DNA of 64,000 bases from an uncultured Amphritea sp. (GTDB lineage: Bacteria; Pseudomonadota; Gammaproteobacteria; Pseudomonadales; Balneatricaceae): contig NZ_CAKZLP010000076.1 in NCBI RefSeq assembly GCF_937127095.1, forward strand, positions 1-64,000. Reading direction: 5' to 3'. This document shows, piece by piece, positions 1 through 8,467 of this stretch. The notes beneath the pieces were generated by a model that ran no database searches, was not told where the DNA came from, and saw only the letters and a program-made list of their open reading frames with translations. Within the stretch, counting starts at the first letter, position 1; the number at the start of each line of letters is the position of its first letter. The position numbers and the translations under genes are program-made.

Positions 1-1
1 G

Positions 2-532
2 GATGCAGACCATATTTCCATGGGACGGCTGCTGAATTACCTGTTCGAGGTCACCGAACGCTTTGGCATGGAAACCCGGACTGAACTGATCCTGTTGCAA
101 CGCACCATGGTTGTGGTCGAAGGGGTGGCACGTTCGCTCGACCCGCGGATCAATATCTGGGAAGTCGCGCAGCCCGTGGTCGAAGATTACATAAAAGAAT
201 TGCGCGTGCACGCTCACCTGGAAGCCGAGCGCGGCGTTAAAATTCCAGGCTATAAGCTGGTGCCTAAGCGTGCGTCGCGCCAGTACAACGACAAGGAAGC
301 CGCCGAGGCAGCATTGCGTAAAATGTCCGGCGTGAAAGTGGCCGACATTATGAACCACACGCTAAAAACGCCGGCGCAGATAGAAAAATCAATTCCTAAA
401 AAGAAGTATGAGACATTCGCAGAAGCGCATGTTAGCATGGTTTCATCCGGAACCACGTTAGCGCGTGATACGGATAACCGGCCCGATGTTAGCGATCCGC
501 TCTCGCAGCTCGCACGACATGTGGCCGACTAA
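2..532 (+). CDS. Chimeric ORF: UbiB C-terminal fragment joined to phage DUF2800 C-terminal fragment
   Basis: Open from the window edge. Codons up to about base 199 read like the C-terminal part of an alphaproteobacterial-type UbiB, the ubiquinone-biosynthesis kinase-like protein (GMETRTELILLQRTMVVVEG, then VARSLDPRINIW). From about base 200 the product changes abruptly to a sequence like the end of phage DUF2800 proteins, which are RecB-like nuclease-fold proteins (IPGYKLVPKRASRQYNDKEA, then a region ending DTDNRPDV). UbiB and DUF2800 are not known as a fusion, and neither belongs next to an atp operon. I read this as two unrelated DNA pieces joined in frame, probably artefactually. An internal ATG at base 20 exists, but the UbiB reading continues upstream of it. 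Confidence 0.6.
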   Translation, partial: DADHISMGRLLNYLFEVTERFGMETRTELILLQRTMVVVEGVARSLDPRINIWEVAQPVVEDYIKELRVHAHLEAERGVKIPGYKLVPKRASRQYNDKEAAEAALRKMSGVKVADIMNHTLKTPAQIEKSIPKKKYETFAEAHVSMVSSGTTLARDTDNRPDVSDPLSQLARHVAD

Positions 533-566
533 GTAAAAAGTAACAGGCAACAGGAGACAATTAAAA

Positions 567-812
567 ATGTCAGACGGCCAAACAAACCTCCCTGCGGGTT
601 TTCAAAATGCAGGCGTACCGATGGACCCCACAGCACTGAGTCAAGCATTGTCCAATATGGGCGGCGGCGAACCCGACGGCGGCAACGCCTTTGATGCGGC
701 CGTCGCCGTCGCCGCCACGCTGGCGGTGGTCGAGCCCTACAGCTCCGGTATTGGCGGCGGCGGCTTCTTCCTTGCCCTTACGCATATCGGCAATAGCTTT
801 TTCCTGAGCTAA
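567..812 (+). pseudogene. Chimeric ORF: unknown N-terminus joined to gamma-glutamyltransferase fragment, running antisense into atpF
   Basis: The start is preceded by a good ribosome site (CAGGAGACAATTAAAA). The first 31 residues or so have no family I recognise and may continue the phage piece upstream. Residues 38-69 (GGNAFDAAVAVAATLAVVEP, then an IGGGG motif) are the N-terminal signature of gamma-glutamyltranspeptidases. After about base 760 the reading frame is antisense to atpF. GGC-rich stretches near 660-675 and 750-762 mark both joints. It is not a functional gene as it stands. Confidence 0.55.
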
Positions 813-977
813 TTCCAAATCACGTTGAGCGCGGTCAGCAGCGTCTAGACCATCAGCAATCTTCTTTTTACGCTCTGCCAGGGCACCTGTAATTGGTGGC
901 CATACGTACTTCATGCAGATCATTACAAAGATTGCGAATGAGATGGCCTGACCGATGATGGTTAAGTTAATATTCAC
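765..977 (-). CDS. atpF: F0F1 ATP synthase subunit b, N-terminal fragment only
   Basis: Subunit b links the F0 membrane sector to F1 as the peripheral stalk. The first 71 residues match the family: an N-terminal membrane helix (GQAISFAIFVMICMKYVWPP) and the beginning of the charged dimerisation helix (ALAERKKKIADGLDAADRAQ). The family is about 156 residues, so more than half is missing. After residue 71 the frame runs on to base 570 through unrelated gamma-glutamyltransferase and phage-like DNA. The downstream genes atpH, A, G, D and C are absent. Given that atpE, atpB and atpI are intact, truncation by a contig-end chimera is likelier than a true disruption. atpE lies 63 bases upstream. Confidence 0.85.
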
Positions 978-1040
978 GCCATTACCCCTCGCTGTTCATT
1001 ATTACGTTGTAACTCGATGTAGATAGTTTCTATCCGAGAG

Positions 1041-1277
1041 TTACGCAACAGCGAACATCAGGTACATACCCAGACCAACACCGATCATAGGAACAGCGTC
1101 AACCAGACCCATTACGATGAAGAAGTTAGAGCGCAGTAAAGGCACCAGTTCAGGTTGACGCGCAGCGCCCTCCAGGAACTTACCACCCAAGTTACCGATA
1201 CCAACAGCGGCACCAATTGCAGCAAGGCCCATCAGTATCGCAGCAGCTAGAAATACTACAGCATTAGCCATTTCCAT
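1041..1277 (-). CDS. atpE: F0F1 ATP synthase subunit c
   Basis: This 78-residue proteolipid forms the rotating c-ring of the ATP synthase. Two membrane helices flank the polar loop (GAARQPELVPLL). The proton-carrying carboxylate is Asp60 in MGLVDAVPMIGVG, matching Asp61 of the E. coli protein (79 residues). No sodium-binding Q/E/S/T signature is visible, so proton coupling is expected. The start used has a GGAG site 9-10 bases upstream, and the leader before it is U-rich and repetitive (separate entry). It sits between atpB and atpF as in other gammaproteobacteria. Confidence 0.97.
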   Translation of the reverse strand: MEMANAVVFLAAAILMGLAAIGAAVGIGNLGGKFLEGAARQPELVPLLRSNFFIVMGLVDAVPMIGVGLGMYLMFAVA

Positions 1278-1279
1278 CA

Positions 1280-1338
1280 GTTTTTCTCCATTAAAGTTTC
1301 AAAGTTAAAGTTAAAGTTAAAGTTAAAAAAAGTTAAAC
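1280..1338 (-). promoter_or_regulatory. U-rich tandem TTTAAC leader upstream of atpE (candidate translational enhancer)
   Basis: Read on the minus strand, the 72-base atpB-atpE spacer contains several consecutive TTTAAC units, one interrupted by extra T residues, then TTTGAAACTTTAA and the TGGAG ribosome site. In E. coli the atpB-atpE spacer carries a U-rich translational enhancer (UUUUAACUGAAACA) that raises subunit c output; the similarity in position and sequence is clear. Enhancer function here is inferred. Confidence 0.55.
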
Positions 1339-1349
1339 CCGCACACCAC

Positions 1350-2186
1350 TTAGTGATCATCGTGAGCCATAGCCAGGTAGACAATTGTCAATACCATGAA
1401 TATAAAGGCTTGCAGAGTGATAACTAAAATATGGAAGAGAGCCCAAGGCACAGACAACGCCCATTGTGCCCAGAATGGCAGCAAGGCAATCAGGATGAAA
1501 ATCATTTCACCTGCATACATGTTACCGAACAAACGCAGTGCCAGAGAGATCGGTTTCGCCAGCAAGCCCACAATCTCAAGGAACAGGTTAAATGGTAAGA
1601 ACCATTTACCCAGAGGCATGAAAGACAATTCAGCTAAGAATCCACCAACACCCTTTTGCTTAATACTGTAGTAAACGATCAGGAAGAATACACTGAAAGC
1701 CATACCCAGCGTTGCGTTTGGATCGGTCGTTGGCACTATCTTCATGTAGCCAACACCCATTGCCTGCGCGACATAAGGCACCCAGTCAACTGGCACCAGA
1801 TCCATCAGGTTCATCAGGAAAACCCAGATGAAGATGGTTAATGCCAGAGGGGCTATCAACGCATTTTTATAATGAAAAATACTGTTTACGTTGTCGTCAA
1901 CGAATTCAACGATCGATTCAACAAAGTTTTGTGTGCTACCTGGTACGCCAGAAGTTGCTGCAGTCGCAACTTTCTTAAACAACCAGACAAATAATAAACC
2001 CAGTCCAATAGACCAGAGCATTGTATCCACGTGAATTGCCCAGAATCCAAAATCACCTGGCATGATACCGTTTGAGGTATCAACAAAACGCCAGCTATCG
2101 GTAGCCTCATGGTAACCGAAGGTCAGATTCGTCAAGTGATGGGATATATACTCTGAGGATGTTAATGTGTCACCGCTACTCGCCAT
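1350..2186 (-). CDS. atpB: F0F1 ATP synthase subunit a
   Basis: Subunit a is the stator channel that passes protons to and from the c-ring. The 278-residue product (E. coli 271) has the usual membrane helices and the essential arginine, Arg218 in ISLALRLFGNMYAGE, corresponding to E. coli Arg210. Glu227, His252 and Gln259 occupy the expected partner positions in the last helices. It follows atpI by 16 bases and precedes atpE by 72 bases on the same strand. Family length and key residues are intact. Confidence 0.97.
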   Translation of the reverse strand: MASSGDTLTSSEYISHHLTNLTFGYHEATDSWRFVDTSNGIMPGDFGFWAIHVDTMLWSIGLGLLFVWLFKKVATAATSGVPGSTQNFVESIVEFVDDNVNSIFHYKNALIAPLALTIFIWVFLMNLMDLVPVDWVPYVAQAMGVGYMKIVPTTDPNATLGMAFSVFFLIVYYSIKQKGVGGFLAELSFMPLGKWFLPFNLFLEIVGLLAKPISLALRLFGNMYAGEMIFILIALLPFWAQWALSVPWALFHILVITLQAFIFMVLTIVYLAMAHDDH

Positions 2187-2202
2187 TCTCAGTTCTCTCG
2201 TT

Positions 2203-2619
2203 TCAAAGTTTTAGGAATCGGTCATCTACTTTCATTTGCAGATACCAATTGAGTATCTGCAACAAAATAAAAGTAAGAAATAAGGGAAATGGGCTCAGTG
2301 GTTGAACCAGGATAAAGACCGCTGCAAAGCAGAGGATCGATATCACCATTTTCCATATTTCACCAATATACATATCCGCCAGAATACCCCGTGGGGTTTC
2401 ACTCTGGCGCCCTAAGACTCGCCACGCAAAAAAAACATTTGGTAGCAAATATAAAATGCCACCAATCAGAGCCGAGTATGCCGCAACAACACTGTGTAAC
2501 AGTGTCGCTAAAGTGATGACTAATGTTACCGCCATCTGTATCTGAAAAATTATCTTAACCTTGGCACGCGTCCACTTAGTAAACTTCGTTCCAGGTACAC
2601 TTTTTTTTGCTTGTTTCAC
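2203..2619 (-). CDS. atpI: ATP synthase assembly protein AtpI (subunit I)
   Basis: AtpI is a small membrane protein encoded at the head of atp operons and thought to assist c-ring assembly. The 138-residue product has a basic N-terminus and four hydrophobic segments (around residues 28-45, 47-65, 87-107 and 112-130) with little motif conservation, as is normal for the family. Position directly before atpB supports the call. The start is followed upstream by a 155-base gap to parB in which the operon promoter should lie. Confidence 0.88.
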   Translation of the reverse strand: MKQAKKSVPGTKFTKWTRAKVKIIFQIQMAVTLVITLATLLHSVVAAYSALIGGILYLLPNVFFAWRVLGRQSETPRGILADMYIGEIWKMVISILCFAAVFILVQPLSPFPLFLTFILLQILNWYLQMKVDDRFLKL

Positions 2620-2774
2620 AGATACGTTCGACTGCTTAGCTCTTTAAATGCCGAATTTCGCATAGGTCATCTTGATCAGCGAGCAGATTATATGGGGTTA
2701 AGGCTTCAGACTCAACCTGTCAATAAGGGTTTTACACTAATGTATTAAAAGGATTGATATTAGTTGATACTTTA
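2620..2774. other. atpI-parB spacer, probable atp operon promoter region
   Basis: This 155-base spacer separates the end of parB from the start of atpI, both on the minus strand. It is A/T-rich and must contain the atp operon promoter if parB transcription stops here. I see no convincing rho-independent terminator and did not assign -35/-10 elements. Confidence 0.35.
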
Positions 2775-3659
2775 TTACCTTAAGTGGCCCAAGATGGCCG
2801 CTAAAGCATCGGGCGTTTCATAATTTATGGTAATTTTGCCCTTACCTTTAGGATTCTGATTGATCGCAACTTTTGCGGCAAAGCGATGTGACAGCTCTGT
2901 CGCCAGCTGCTCTAGTTGAGGGTTGGTAGGTTTTGCTTCCCGCGGAGGCGTTACTTGCGCTTCTGATTCTCGTAACTTTCTTACCAGTTCTTCGGTTTGA
3001 CGAACAGAAAGCCCGCGCCCTGCCACATCCTGAGCGGCTTTTAACTGTGCCCCGGTGTCTAATGAGAGTAATGCACGGGCATGACCCATCTCAATATCAC
3101 CATACTCCAGCATTTTCTTCACTTCATCGCTAAGATGCATCAGCCGTAACAGATTGGTTACCGAGGAGCGGGATTTACCTACCGCATCAGCCACTTCCTG
3201 CTGGGTTAGCTCAAACTCCATTTTGAGACGATCCAGCGCGATCGCTTCCTCCATCGGATTGAGGTTTTCCCGCTGAATATTTTCAATCAGCGCCATCGCA
3301 ATCGCCGCTTCATCGGGCACATCACGGATAACCGTAGGGATCTCGTCCAGACCCGCCATCTGACTGGCGCGCCAGCGGCGTTCACCGGCAATAATCTCAT
3401 ACAGGTTTTCAGCCACTGGACGGACAACGATAGGCTGCATCACCCCCTGGGCTCGGATGGAGTTAGCCAGGTCTTCCAGCGCCTGCGGCTCGAGATCACG
3501 ACGGGGCTGATACTTACCACGCTGAATCTGATCGAGTGGCATCAGCCGGTAGCCGTCACCCTGTGATTTCGCTTCTGATACAGCATCATCTGCAAATTTA
3601 GTACTGGTTGATAACAGAGCATCAAGCCCTCGTCCTAAACCACGCTTTTTAACCGCCAT
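2775..3659 (-). CDS. parB: Chromosome-partitioning protein ParB
   Basis: ParB binds parS sites and spreads as a CTP-dependent clamp to load SMC and partner with ParA. The 294-residue product shows the family N-terminus (RGLGRGLDALL), the CTP-binding GERRWRA motif at residues 92-98, the ENIQRENLNP segment at 126-135, and a helix-turn-helix at about 152-169 (TQQEVADAVGKSRSSVTN). The C-terminal dimerisation region ends at residue 294. It lies 3 bases after parA, so the two are co-transcribed. Candidate parS sites are found at 50825 and 55252. Confidence 0.97.
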   Translation of the reverse strand: MAVKKRGLGRGLDALLSTSTKFADDAVSEAKSQGDGYRLMPLDQIQRGKYQPRRDLEPQALEDLANSIRAQGVMQPIVVRPVAENLYEIIAGERRWRASQMAGLDEIPTVIRDVPDEAAIAMALIENIQRENLNPMEEAIALDRLKMEFELTQQEVADAVGKSRSSVTNLLRLMHLSDEVKKMLEYGDIEMGHARALLSLDTGAQLKAAQDVAGRGLSVRQTEELVRKLRESEAQVTPPREAKPTNPQLEQLATELSHRFAAKVAINQNPKGKGKITINYETPDALAAILGHLR

Positions 3660-3662
3660 CGA

Positions 3663-4466
3663 TCAGCCTTCCTGTTCCTGTTTATCTGCCCGTTTATCAT
3701 TTTGCGCCGATTTTCGAATCAGCTCGCCCGCCAATGCCAGATAGGCCACCGATCCCCGGGAGTTTTTATCATACATCAATGCCGGCAACCCATGACTCGG
3801 AGCCTCTGCCAGACGGACGTTACGCGGGATAACGGTGCGATACACCTGATCCCCGAAATATTCTACCAGATGGTCAGACACATCTTTGGTCAGGCTCATG
3901 CGGGGGTCGAACATGGTGCGTAAAATCCCTTCGATCTTCAACGAGGGATTAAGACGTTTGTTGATCTTATTGATCGTGCCAATCAGCGAGCTGATCCCTT
4001 CAAGCGCATAGTATTCGCACTGCATCGGAATAATAACACCGCTGGATGCCGCCAGTGCATTGACCGTCAGCAGGTTTAGCGAGGGCGGATTGTCGATGAG
4101 GATAAAATCATAATTATCCTGAACCTTTTCCAACGCCATTTTCATGCGAAATTCACGCCGCGGCAACTGTAACAACTCAACTTCAGCAGCGGTCAGATCA
4201 CCGTTAGAACCAACAATATCGTAACCCGCCGGGGCATTTCTGATAATCGACTCTTCCAGGGTCGCTTCACCGATCAGCACCTCATACACTGAGTTTTTCA
4301 GGTTGTGTTTATCGATGCCGCTGCCCATGGTGGCGTTACCCTGAGGGTCCATATCAATCATCAGCACCCGTTTCTTGGTGACCGCCAGAGACGCAGCCAG
4401 ATTAACGCAGGTGGTGGTTTTGCCCACGCCACCTTTCTGGTTGGTGATGGTTAATATTTTAGTCAC
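3663..4466 (-). CDS. parA: Chromosome-partitioning ATPase ParA (Soj)
   Basis: ParA is a DNA-binding ATPase that moves ParB-parS complexes. The deviant Walker A motif KGGVGKTT lies at residues 11-18, followed by DMDPQGNAT and the Walker B-like FILIDNPPSLN. I chose the GTG at 4466 (protein begins MTKILTITNQ, 267 residues) rather than the in-frame TTG at 4472, because GGGAG lies 9 bases before the GTG but only 3 before the TTG. With this start the gene begins 2 bases after the rsmG stop. The order mnmG-rsmG-parA-parB is the classic origin-proximal cluster. Confidence 0.95.
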   Translation of the reverse strand: MTKILTITNQKGGVGKTTTCVNLAASLAVTKKRVLMIDMDPQGNATMGSGIDKHNLKNSVYEVLIGEATLEESIIRNAPAGYDIVGSNGDLTAAEVELLQLPRREFRMKMALEKVQDNYDFILIDNPPSLNLLTVNALAASSGVIIPMQCEYYALEGISSLIGTINKINKRLNPSLKIEGILRTMFDPRMSLTKDVSDHLVEYFGDQVYRTVIPRNVRLAEAPSHGLPALMYDKNSRGSVAYLALAGELIRKSAQNDKRADKQEQEG

Positions 4467-4468
4467 GT

Positions 4469-5095
4469 TCAAGTTCTCCCTAACATCAGCAGATGCCGCT
4501 CGCCATCAGTGCCCGGCACCGTTAGCCGGATACTCTGAAGCAGATTAATGGACTCAGGTAATAACTCAATCTCTTCAACAGGATACATCCCTTTCATTGC
4601 AAGAAAAATACCCTTGTCCGAGCACAGGTGCGAAGTCCAGTGAATCATATCCTGTAATGAGGCAAATGCCCTTGATATAACCCCATCAAAGGGGATTTCC
4701 GGAGTATATTTCTCAACCCGCTCGTGAATCACGTCAACATTGTCCAGTCCCAGCTCAGCTTTCGCCTGAAACTGAAACCGGCTTTTTTTTATATTACTGT
4801 CCAGCAGCGTGATCGGCAGATCGGGTCGACAGATCGCCAGGGGAACCCCCGGTAAACCCGGCCCACTGCCAACATCGATCAGCCGTTCCACATCGATGTA
4901 GGGCAGCACGCTCAGGCTATCGATCAGATGACGACTGATCATCTCTTCCGCAGAACGCACCGCTGTCAGGTTAAAGGTCTTATTCCATTTAACCAGCAGC
5001 GCATGGTATTTCAGCAGCTGATCATACTGTTCATCACTAAGATTCAGGTCGATCTGCTGGCACTGTTGTTCAAGTAGAGTCCGGTACTGCTGCAT
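4469..5095 (-). CDS. rsmG: 16S rRNA (guanine527-N7)-methyltransferase RsmG (GidB)
   Basis: RsmG methylates G527 of 16S rRNA using S-adenosylmethionine. The 208-residue product has the SAM-binding motif DVGSGPGLPG at 74-83 and the family sequence WNKTFNLTAVRS near residue 37. Its ATG overlaps the mnmG stop by one base (TGATG), so translation is coupled. The length matches the E. coli enzyme (207). Confidence 0.97.
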   Translation of the reverse strand: MQQYRTLLEQQCQQIDLNLSDEQYDQLLKYHALLVKWNKTFNLTAVRSAEEMISRHLIDSLSVLPYIDVERLIDVGSGPGLPGVPLAICRPDLPITLLDSNIKKSRFQFQAKAELGLDNVDVIHERVEKYTPEIPFDGVISRAFASLQDMIHWTSHLCSDKGIFLAMKGMYPVEEIELLPESINLLQSIRLTVPGTDGERHLLMLGRT

Positions 5096-6984
5096 CAGGC
5101 CTGAGCCTTCTTCTGGGTCATCTGTTTCTTCTTCAGGTGGATCAGTAACAACGAGATAGCAGCTGGGGTCATCCCCTGTATGCGCGCCGCCTGAGCAATA
5201 CTCTCAGGTCTGATCTGTTCAAGCTTGGCCGTCAGTTCATTGGATAAACCACCCACCGAGGCATAGTCATAATCGATCGGCAACAGGGTATCTTCCTGGC
5301 GACGAACCTTATCGATATCCTCTTTCTGCCGGTCAATATAACCGGCGTACTTAATCTGAATCTCAACCTGTTCCGCGACCCGTGGGTCACTCACCGGCAC
5401 ACCTTTCAGTCCGGCTACCGCGGCATAATTCAGTTCCGGACGTTTCACCAGATCCTGCAAATTATATTCGCGACTAATCGGCTGTTGCAGTTGTGCGTTA
5501 AGCAGCTCAGCTTCAGGGGTGCCCGGTTGAATCCAGGTTTCTTTCAGGCGCTGATTTTCCAGCTCAATCGCTTCCCGCTTATCGCAGAAACGCTGCCAGC
5601 GTTCATCACTCACCAGGCCCAGTTCACGGCCCTTCTCGGTTAATCGCAGATCGGCGTTATCTTCCCGCAAAATCAAACGGTATTCGGCCCGGCTGGTAAA
5701 CATACGATAAGGCTCTGAGGTTCCCAGGGTGATCAGATCGTCTACCAGAACACCCAGATAGGCTTCATCCCGGCGCGGATACCACTGATCCTTCTCCTGT
5801 GCCCGCAGCGCAGCGTTAACTCCCGCCAGCAACCCCTGAGCACCGGCCTCTTCATAACCGGTGGTACCGTTGATCTGACCGGCAAAATAAAGCCCGTTGA
5901 TCACTTTGGTTTCCAGCGTATGTTTAAGATCTTGCGGATTGAAAAAATCGTACTCAATCGCATAACCGGGACGGGTGATAAAAGCATTTTCAAAGCCACG
6001 GATAGAGCGCACCGCAGCCAGTTGAATATCAAATGGCAGACTGGTTGAAATACCGTTGGGATACAGCTCATGGGTGGTCAGGCCTTCCGGCTCAACAAAC
6101 ACCTGATGGCTGGTTTTGTCAGCAAAACGGACAATTTTATCTTCTACCGATGGGCAGTAACGCGGCCCTACTCCATCAATAACACCGGTATACATCGGTG
6201 ACCGATCCAGTCCGGAGCGCAGGATATCATGGGTGCGCTCGTTGGTATGGGTAATATAACAGCTGATCTGACGGGGATGATCCGCCAGTGAGCCCATAAA
6301 TGACATCACCGGTGTTGGCGTATCCCCAGGCTGTTCCTGCATCAGGCTGAAATCAACACTACGGGCATCAATACGCGGCGGTGTACCGGTTTTTAAACGG
6401 TCGACCCGTAACGGCAGTTCCCGCAAGCGGTCCGCCAGAGCGATCGATGGCGGATCCCCCGCACGACCCCCCGCATAGTTATCCAGACCGATATGGATCT
6501 TACCACCGAGGAAGGTACCCACCGTCAGGACGATATTGTTGGCAAAGAAACGCAACCCTGACTGGGTAACCACACCTTTGACCGACTCACCTTCGACAAT
6601 CAGATCATCCACTGCTTGCTGAAAAAGTTGCAGGTTCGGCTGGTTTTCCAGGATATTCCGGATGGCGGCTTTATAGAGTATACGATCCGCCTGTGCCCGT
6701 GTTGCACGCACAGCCGGGCCTTTGCGTGAGTTCAGGGTTCGAAACTGAATACCCCCTTTATCGGTCGCAACTGCCATTGCGCCACCCAGCGCATCGATCT
6801 CTTTAACCAGATGACTTTTACCAATACCCCCGATCGCCGGATTGCACGACATCTGACCCAGGGTTTCTATGTTATGAGTTAACAGCAGAGTTTTAACACC
6901 TGTACGGGCTGCCGCTAACGCAGCTTCAGTCCCGGCATGGCCACCACCAATTACAATCACATCAAAGTGGTCAGGATAGTCCAC
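5095..6984 (-). CDS. mnmG: tRNA uridine-34 5-carboxymethylaminomethyl synthesis enzyme MnmG (GidA)
   Basis: MnmG works with MnmE (encoded at 8468-9835) to modify the wobble uridine of several tRNAs, using FAD, NADH and methylene-tetrahydrofolate. The 629-residue product (E. coli 629) starts with an FAD-binding Rossmann motif (VIGGGHAGTEAALAAARTG, residues 11-29), followed by MSCNPAIGGIGKSHLVKEID and, later, the C-terminal GLSNELTAKLEQIRP helical domain. It begins next to the gene-free origin candidate and is transcribed away from it, with rsmG, parA and parB downstream. Confidence 0.98.
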   Translation of the reverse strand: MDYPDHFDVIVIGGGHAGTEAALAAARTGVKTLLLTHNIETLGQMSCNPAIGGIGKSHLVKEIDALGGAMAVATDKGGIQFRTLNSRKGPAVRATRAQADRILYKAAIRNILENQPNLQLFQQAVDDLIVEGESVKGVVTQSGLRFFANNIVLTVGTFLGGKIHIGLDNYAGGRAGDPPSIALADRLRELPLRVDRLKTGTPPRIDARSVDFSLMQEQPGDTPTPVMSFMGSLADHPRQISCYITHTNERTHDILRSGLDRSPMYTGVIDGVGPRYCPSVEDKIVRFADKTSHQVFVEPEGLTTHELYPNGISTSLPFDIQLAAVRSIRGFENAFITRPGYAIEYDFFNPQDLKHTLETKVINGLYFAGQINGTTGYEEAGAQGLLAGVNAALRAQEKDQWYPRRDEAYLGVLVDDLITLGTSEPYRMFTSRAEYRLILREDNADLRLTEKGRELGLVSDERWQRFCDKREAIELENQRLKETWIQPGTPEAELLNAQLQQPISREYNLQDLVKRPELNYAAVAGLKGVPVSDPRVAEQVEIQIKYAGYIDRQKEDIDKVRRQEDTLLPIDYDYASVGGLSNELTAKLEQIRPESIAQAARIQGMTPAAISLLLIHLKKKQMTQKKAQA

Positions 6985-7993
6985 TCACTTAACCTCATTA
7001 TTTAATTTGGAAGAGCCTGAATATGTCTGCCTGAAGGCAATGGCTCAGAAAAAGGCGCTAAGTATAAACCTAAGGGGTCAATATAGAAATGGTTAAACTT
7101 TGTACACCTTTTAATCTGTTCCTCTTTTCTTAATCTTTTATATATAAGTTAAATATGTTCTTAAGATATGTTCTTTATTTTTATTCTTATTATTAAGCAG
7201 AGCTCTTTCAGTTGATAACCACTATATTGCTTTTAATTTCAATAGCTTATAAGAGAGAAAACCCTGTAGTATAACTGCGAGTAACCTCTTAACAGGGTGT
7301 CACAGAGCTGTGTATAACCAGGCCGTTTATGCACAGGCACTGTTACACACAGTGTTGTTAACCTGTTGTTCCCATGCAGTTATACAGTTTACTCACAGGG
7401 TTTAGGGGATAGATTGAGATAGCGGACATAATTATCCTGAACATCTCTCCTGCGAATAATAGAGCTGCTACATATACACCGGTGTATTGAATAACCTCTC
7501 TGAAGAACCTGAGCCTGGTATGAGTACGCTCACCGGTTTAACCAAGGGGGTGCAACGGGGAATTCTTTAACAATATCCAATAGTATCAATAGTTTAATCA
7601 TGCATTTCTTGCGTAATTAAGCGCGATATCGGCTGCTGAGCATTACCCCGCTGTATTTTTATTCAATGATCAAATTTTCAACATGGATAAGATAAGCACC
7701 GGGTCTGCACAGTTTATTCGCTGCTAATCCAATGCTTATCCACTGCTAGCTGTTAGTAAGTTCTATCCTTCAAATATGATTGACACTTAACTCATTAAAA
7801 ATAATGAATATTAATTCACATGCAGATTTTTCATGATTGTTTATAACTTTTAGAGGAGTGCTGTATACAGAGCGCAGAGGGGTTGGGGATAAAACTATGT
7901 GAGTAACTCTTCAATCAACAGATCTAATTGTTCGCGGGGGGATGTGAAAAAATGGGGGGGTAAATATAAGCGGTTGCAGACGATCAGGGGTGA
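6985..7993. other. oriC: Candidate replication origin (oriC), mnmG-trxC intergenic region
   Basis: About 1 kb with no credible gene. From 7115 to 7200 it is extremely A/T-rich (TTAATCTTTTATATATAAGT and following), a plausible unwinding element. Next to it is a DnaA-box cluster: perfect TTATNCACA boxes at 7309-7317 (minus) and 7327-7335 (plus), one-mismatch boxes at 7343-7351 (TTACACACA) and 7389-7397 (TTACTCACA), a weaker one at 7380-7388, and TTATCCACT at 7736-7744. A position beside mnmG is where enterobacterial and Vibrio origins lie. Against it, trxC to rpmH would then read toward the origin, and the rpmH-dnaA gap is the origin in Pseudomonas. Confidence 0.65.
7309..7335. promoter_or_regulatory. 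Paired perfect DnaA boxes
   Basis: TGTGTATAA at 7309-7317 is a perfect box on the minus strand and TTATGCACA at 7327-7335 is a perfect box on the plus strand, so two convergent boxes are separated by 9 bases. Three weaker boxes follow within 65 bases. Confidence 0.75.
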
Positions 7994-8431
7994 TCAGAGA
8001 TCAACCCCGTTTTGGTTCAGCCACTGCTTAAGTTGGCCCAGCGGCAGTGCACCACTGATACGGGCGGCCTCTTTGCCCTGCTTAAACAGAATCAGAGTGG
8101 GTATTGAGCGGATCTGCAATTGTGCGGCAATCGCCTGTTGCCCTTCAGTGTCGAGTTTAGCCAGACGAAGTTTCGGTTCAAACTGTCCTGCTGCCTGTTC
8201 GAATACCGGGGCGAACTGCTTACAGGGCCCACACCAGCTTGCCCAGCAGTCAACCAGAACCGGTATATCATTGCGACTGATCATGCTCAGATAGTTGGCG
8301 GACGTCAGATCCACGGGTTTACCCTGGAACAGTCGCTGCTTGCACTTGCCACATTTAGGGCCGTCAGCAAGTCGCGTTGTGGGTACTTTATTGGTTGCTG
8401 AGCAATGAGGACAGCTGATATTTGAAGTCAT
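7994..8431 (-). CDS. trxC: Thioredoxin 2 (TrxC) with N-terminal zinc ribbon
   Basis: A cytoplasmic disulfide reductase. The 145-residue product has the TrxC-specific N-terminal zinc motif (CPHC at 7-10 and CGKC at 27-30) and the thioredoxin active site WCGPC at 66-70, with the cis-proline segment IRSIPTLILF downstream. The length agrees with E. coli TrxC (139). It starts 36 bases after mnmE on the same strand and may be read through from it. Confidence 0.95.
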   Translation of the reverse strand: MTSNISCPHCSATNKVPTTRLADGPKCGKCKQRLFQGKPVDLTSANYLSMISRNDIPVLVDCWASWCGPCKQFAPVFEQAAGQFEPKLRLAKLDTEGQQAIAAQLQIRSIPTLILFKQGKEAARISGALPLGQLKQWLNQNGVDL

Positions 8432-8467
8432 AGTGAGTCCTTACTTATTCTTAAGGTAGAGTTTTTT

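Noticed and set aside
2022..2037. CACGTG core in atpB considered as a parS site
   Set aside because: The flanking bases (GTATC and AATTG) do not match the TGTTC/TGTTT arms, and it lies inside conserved coding sequence.
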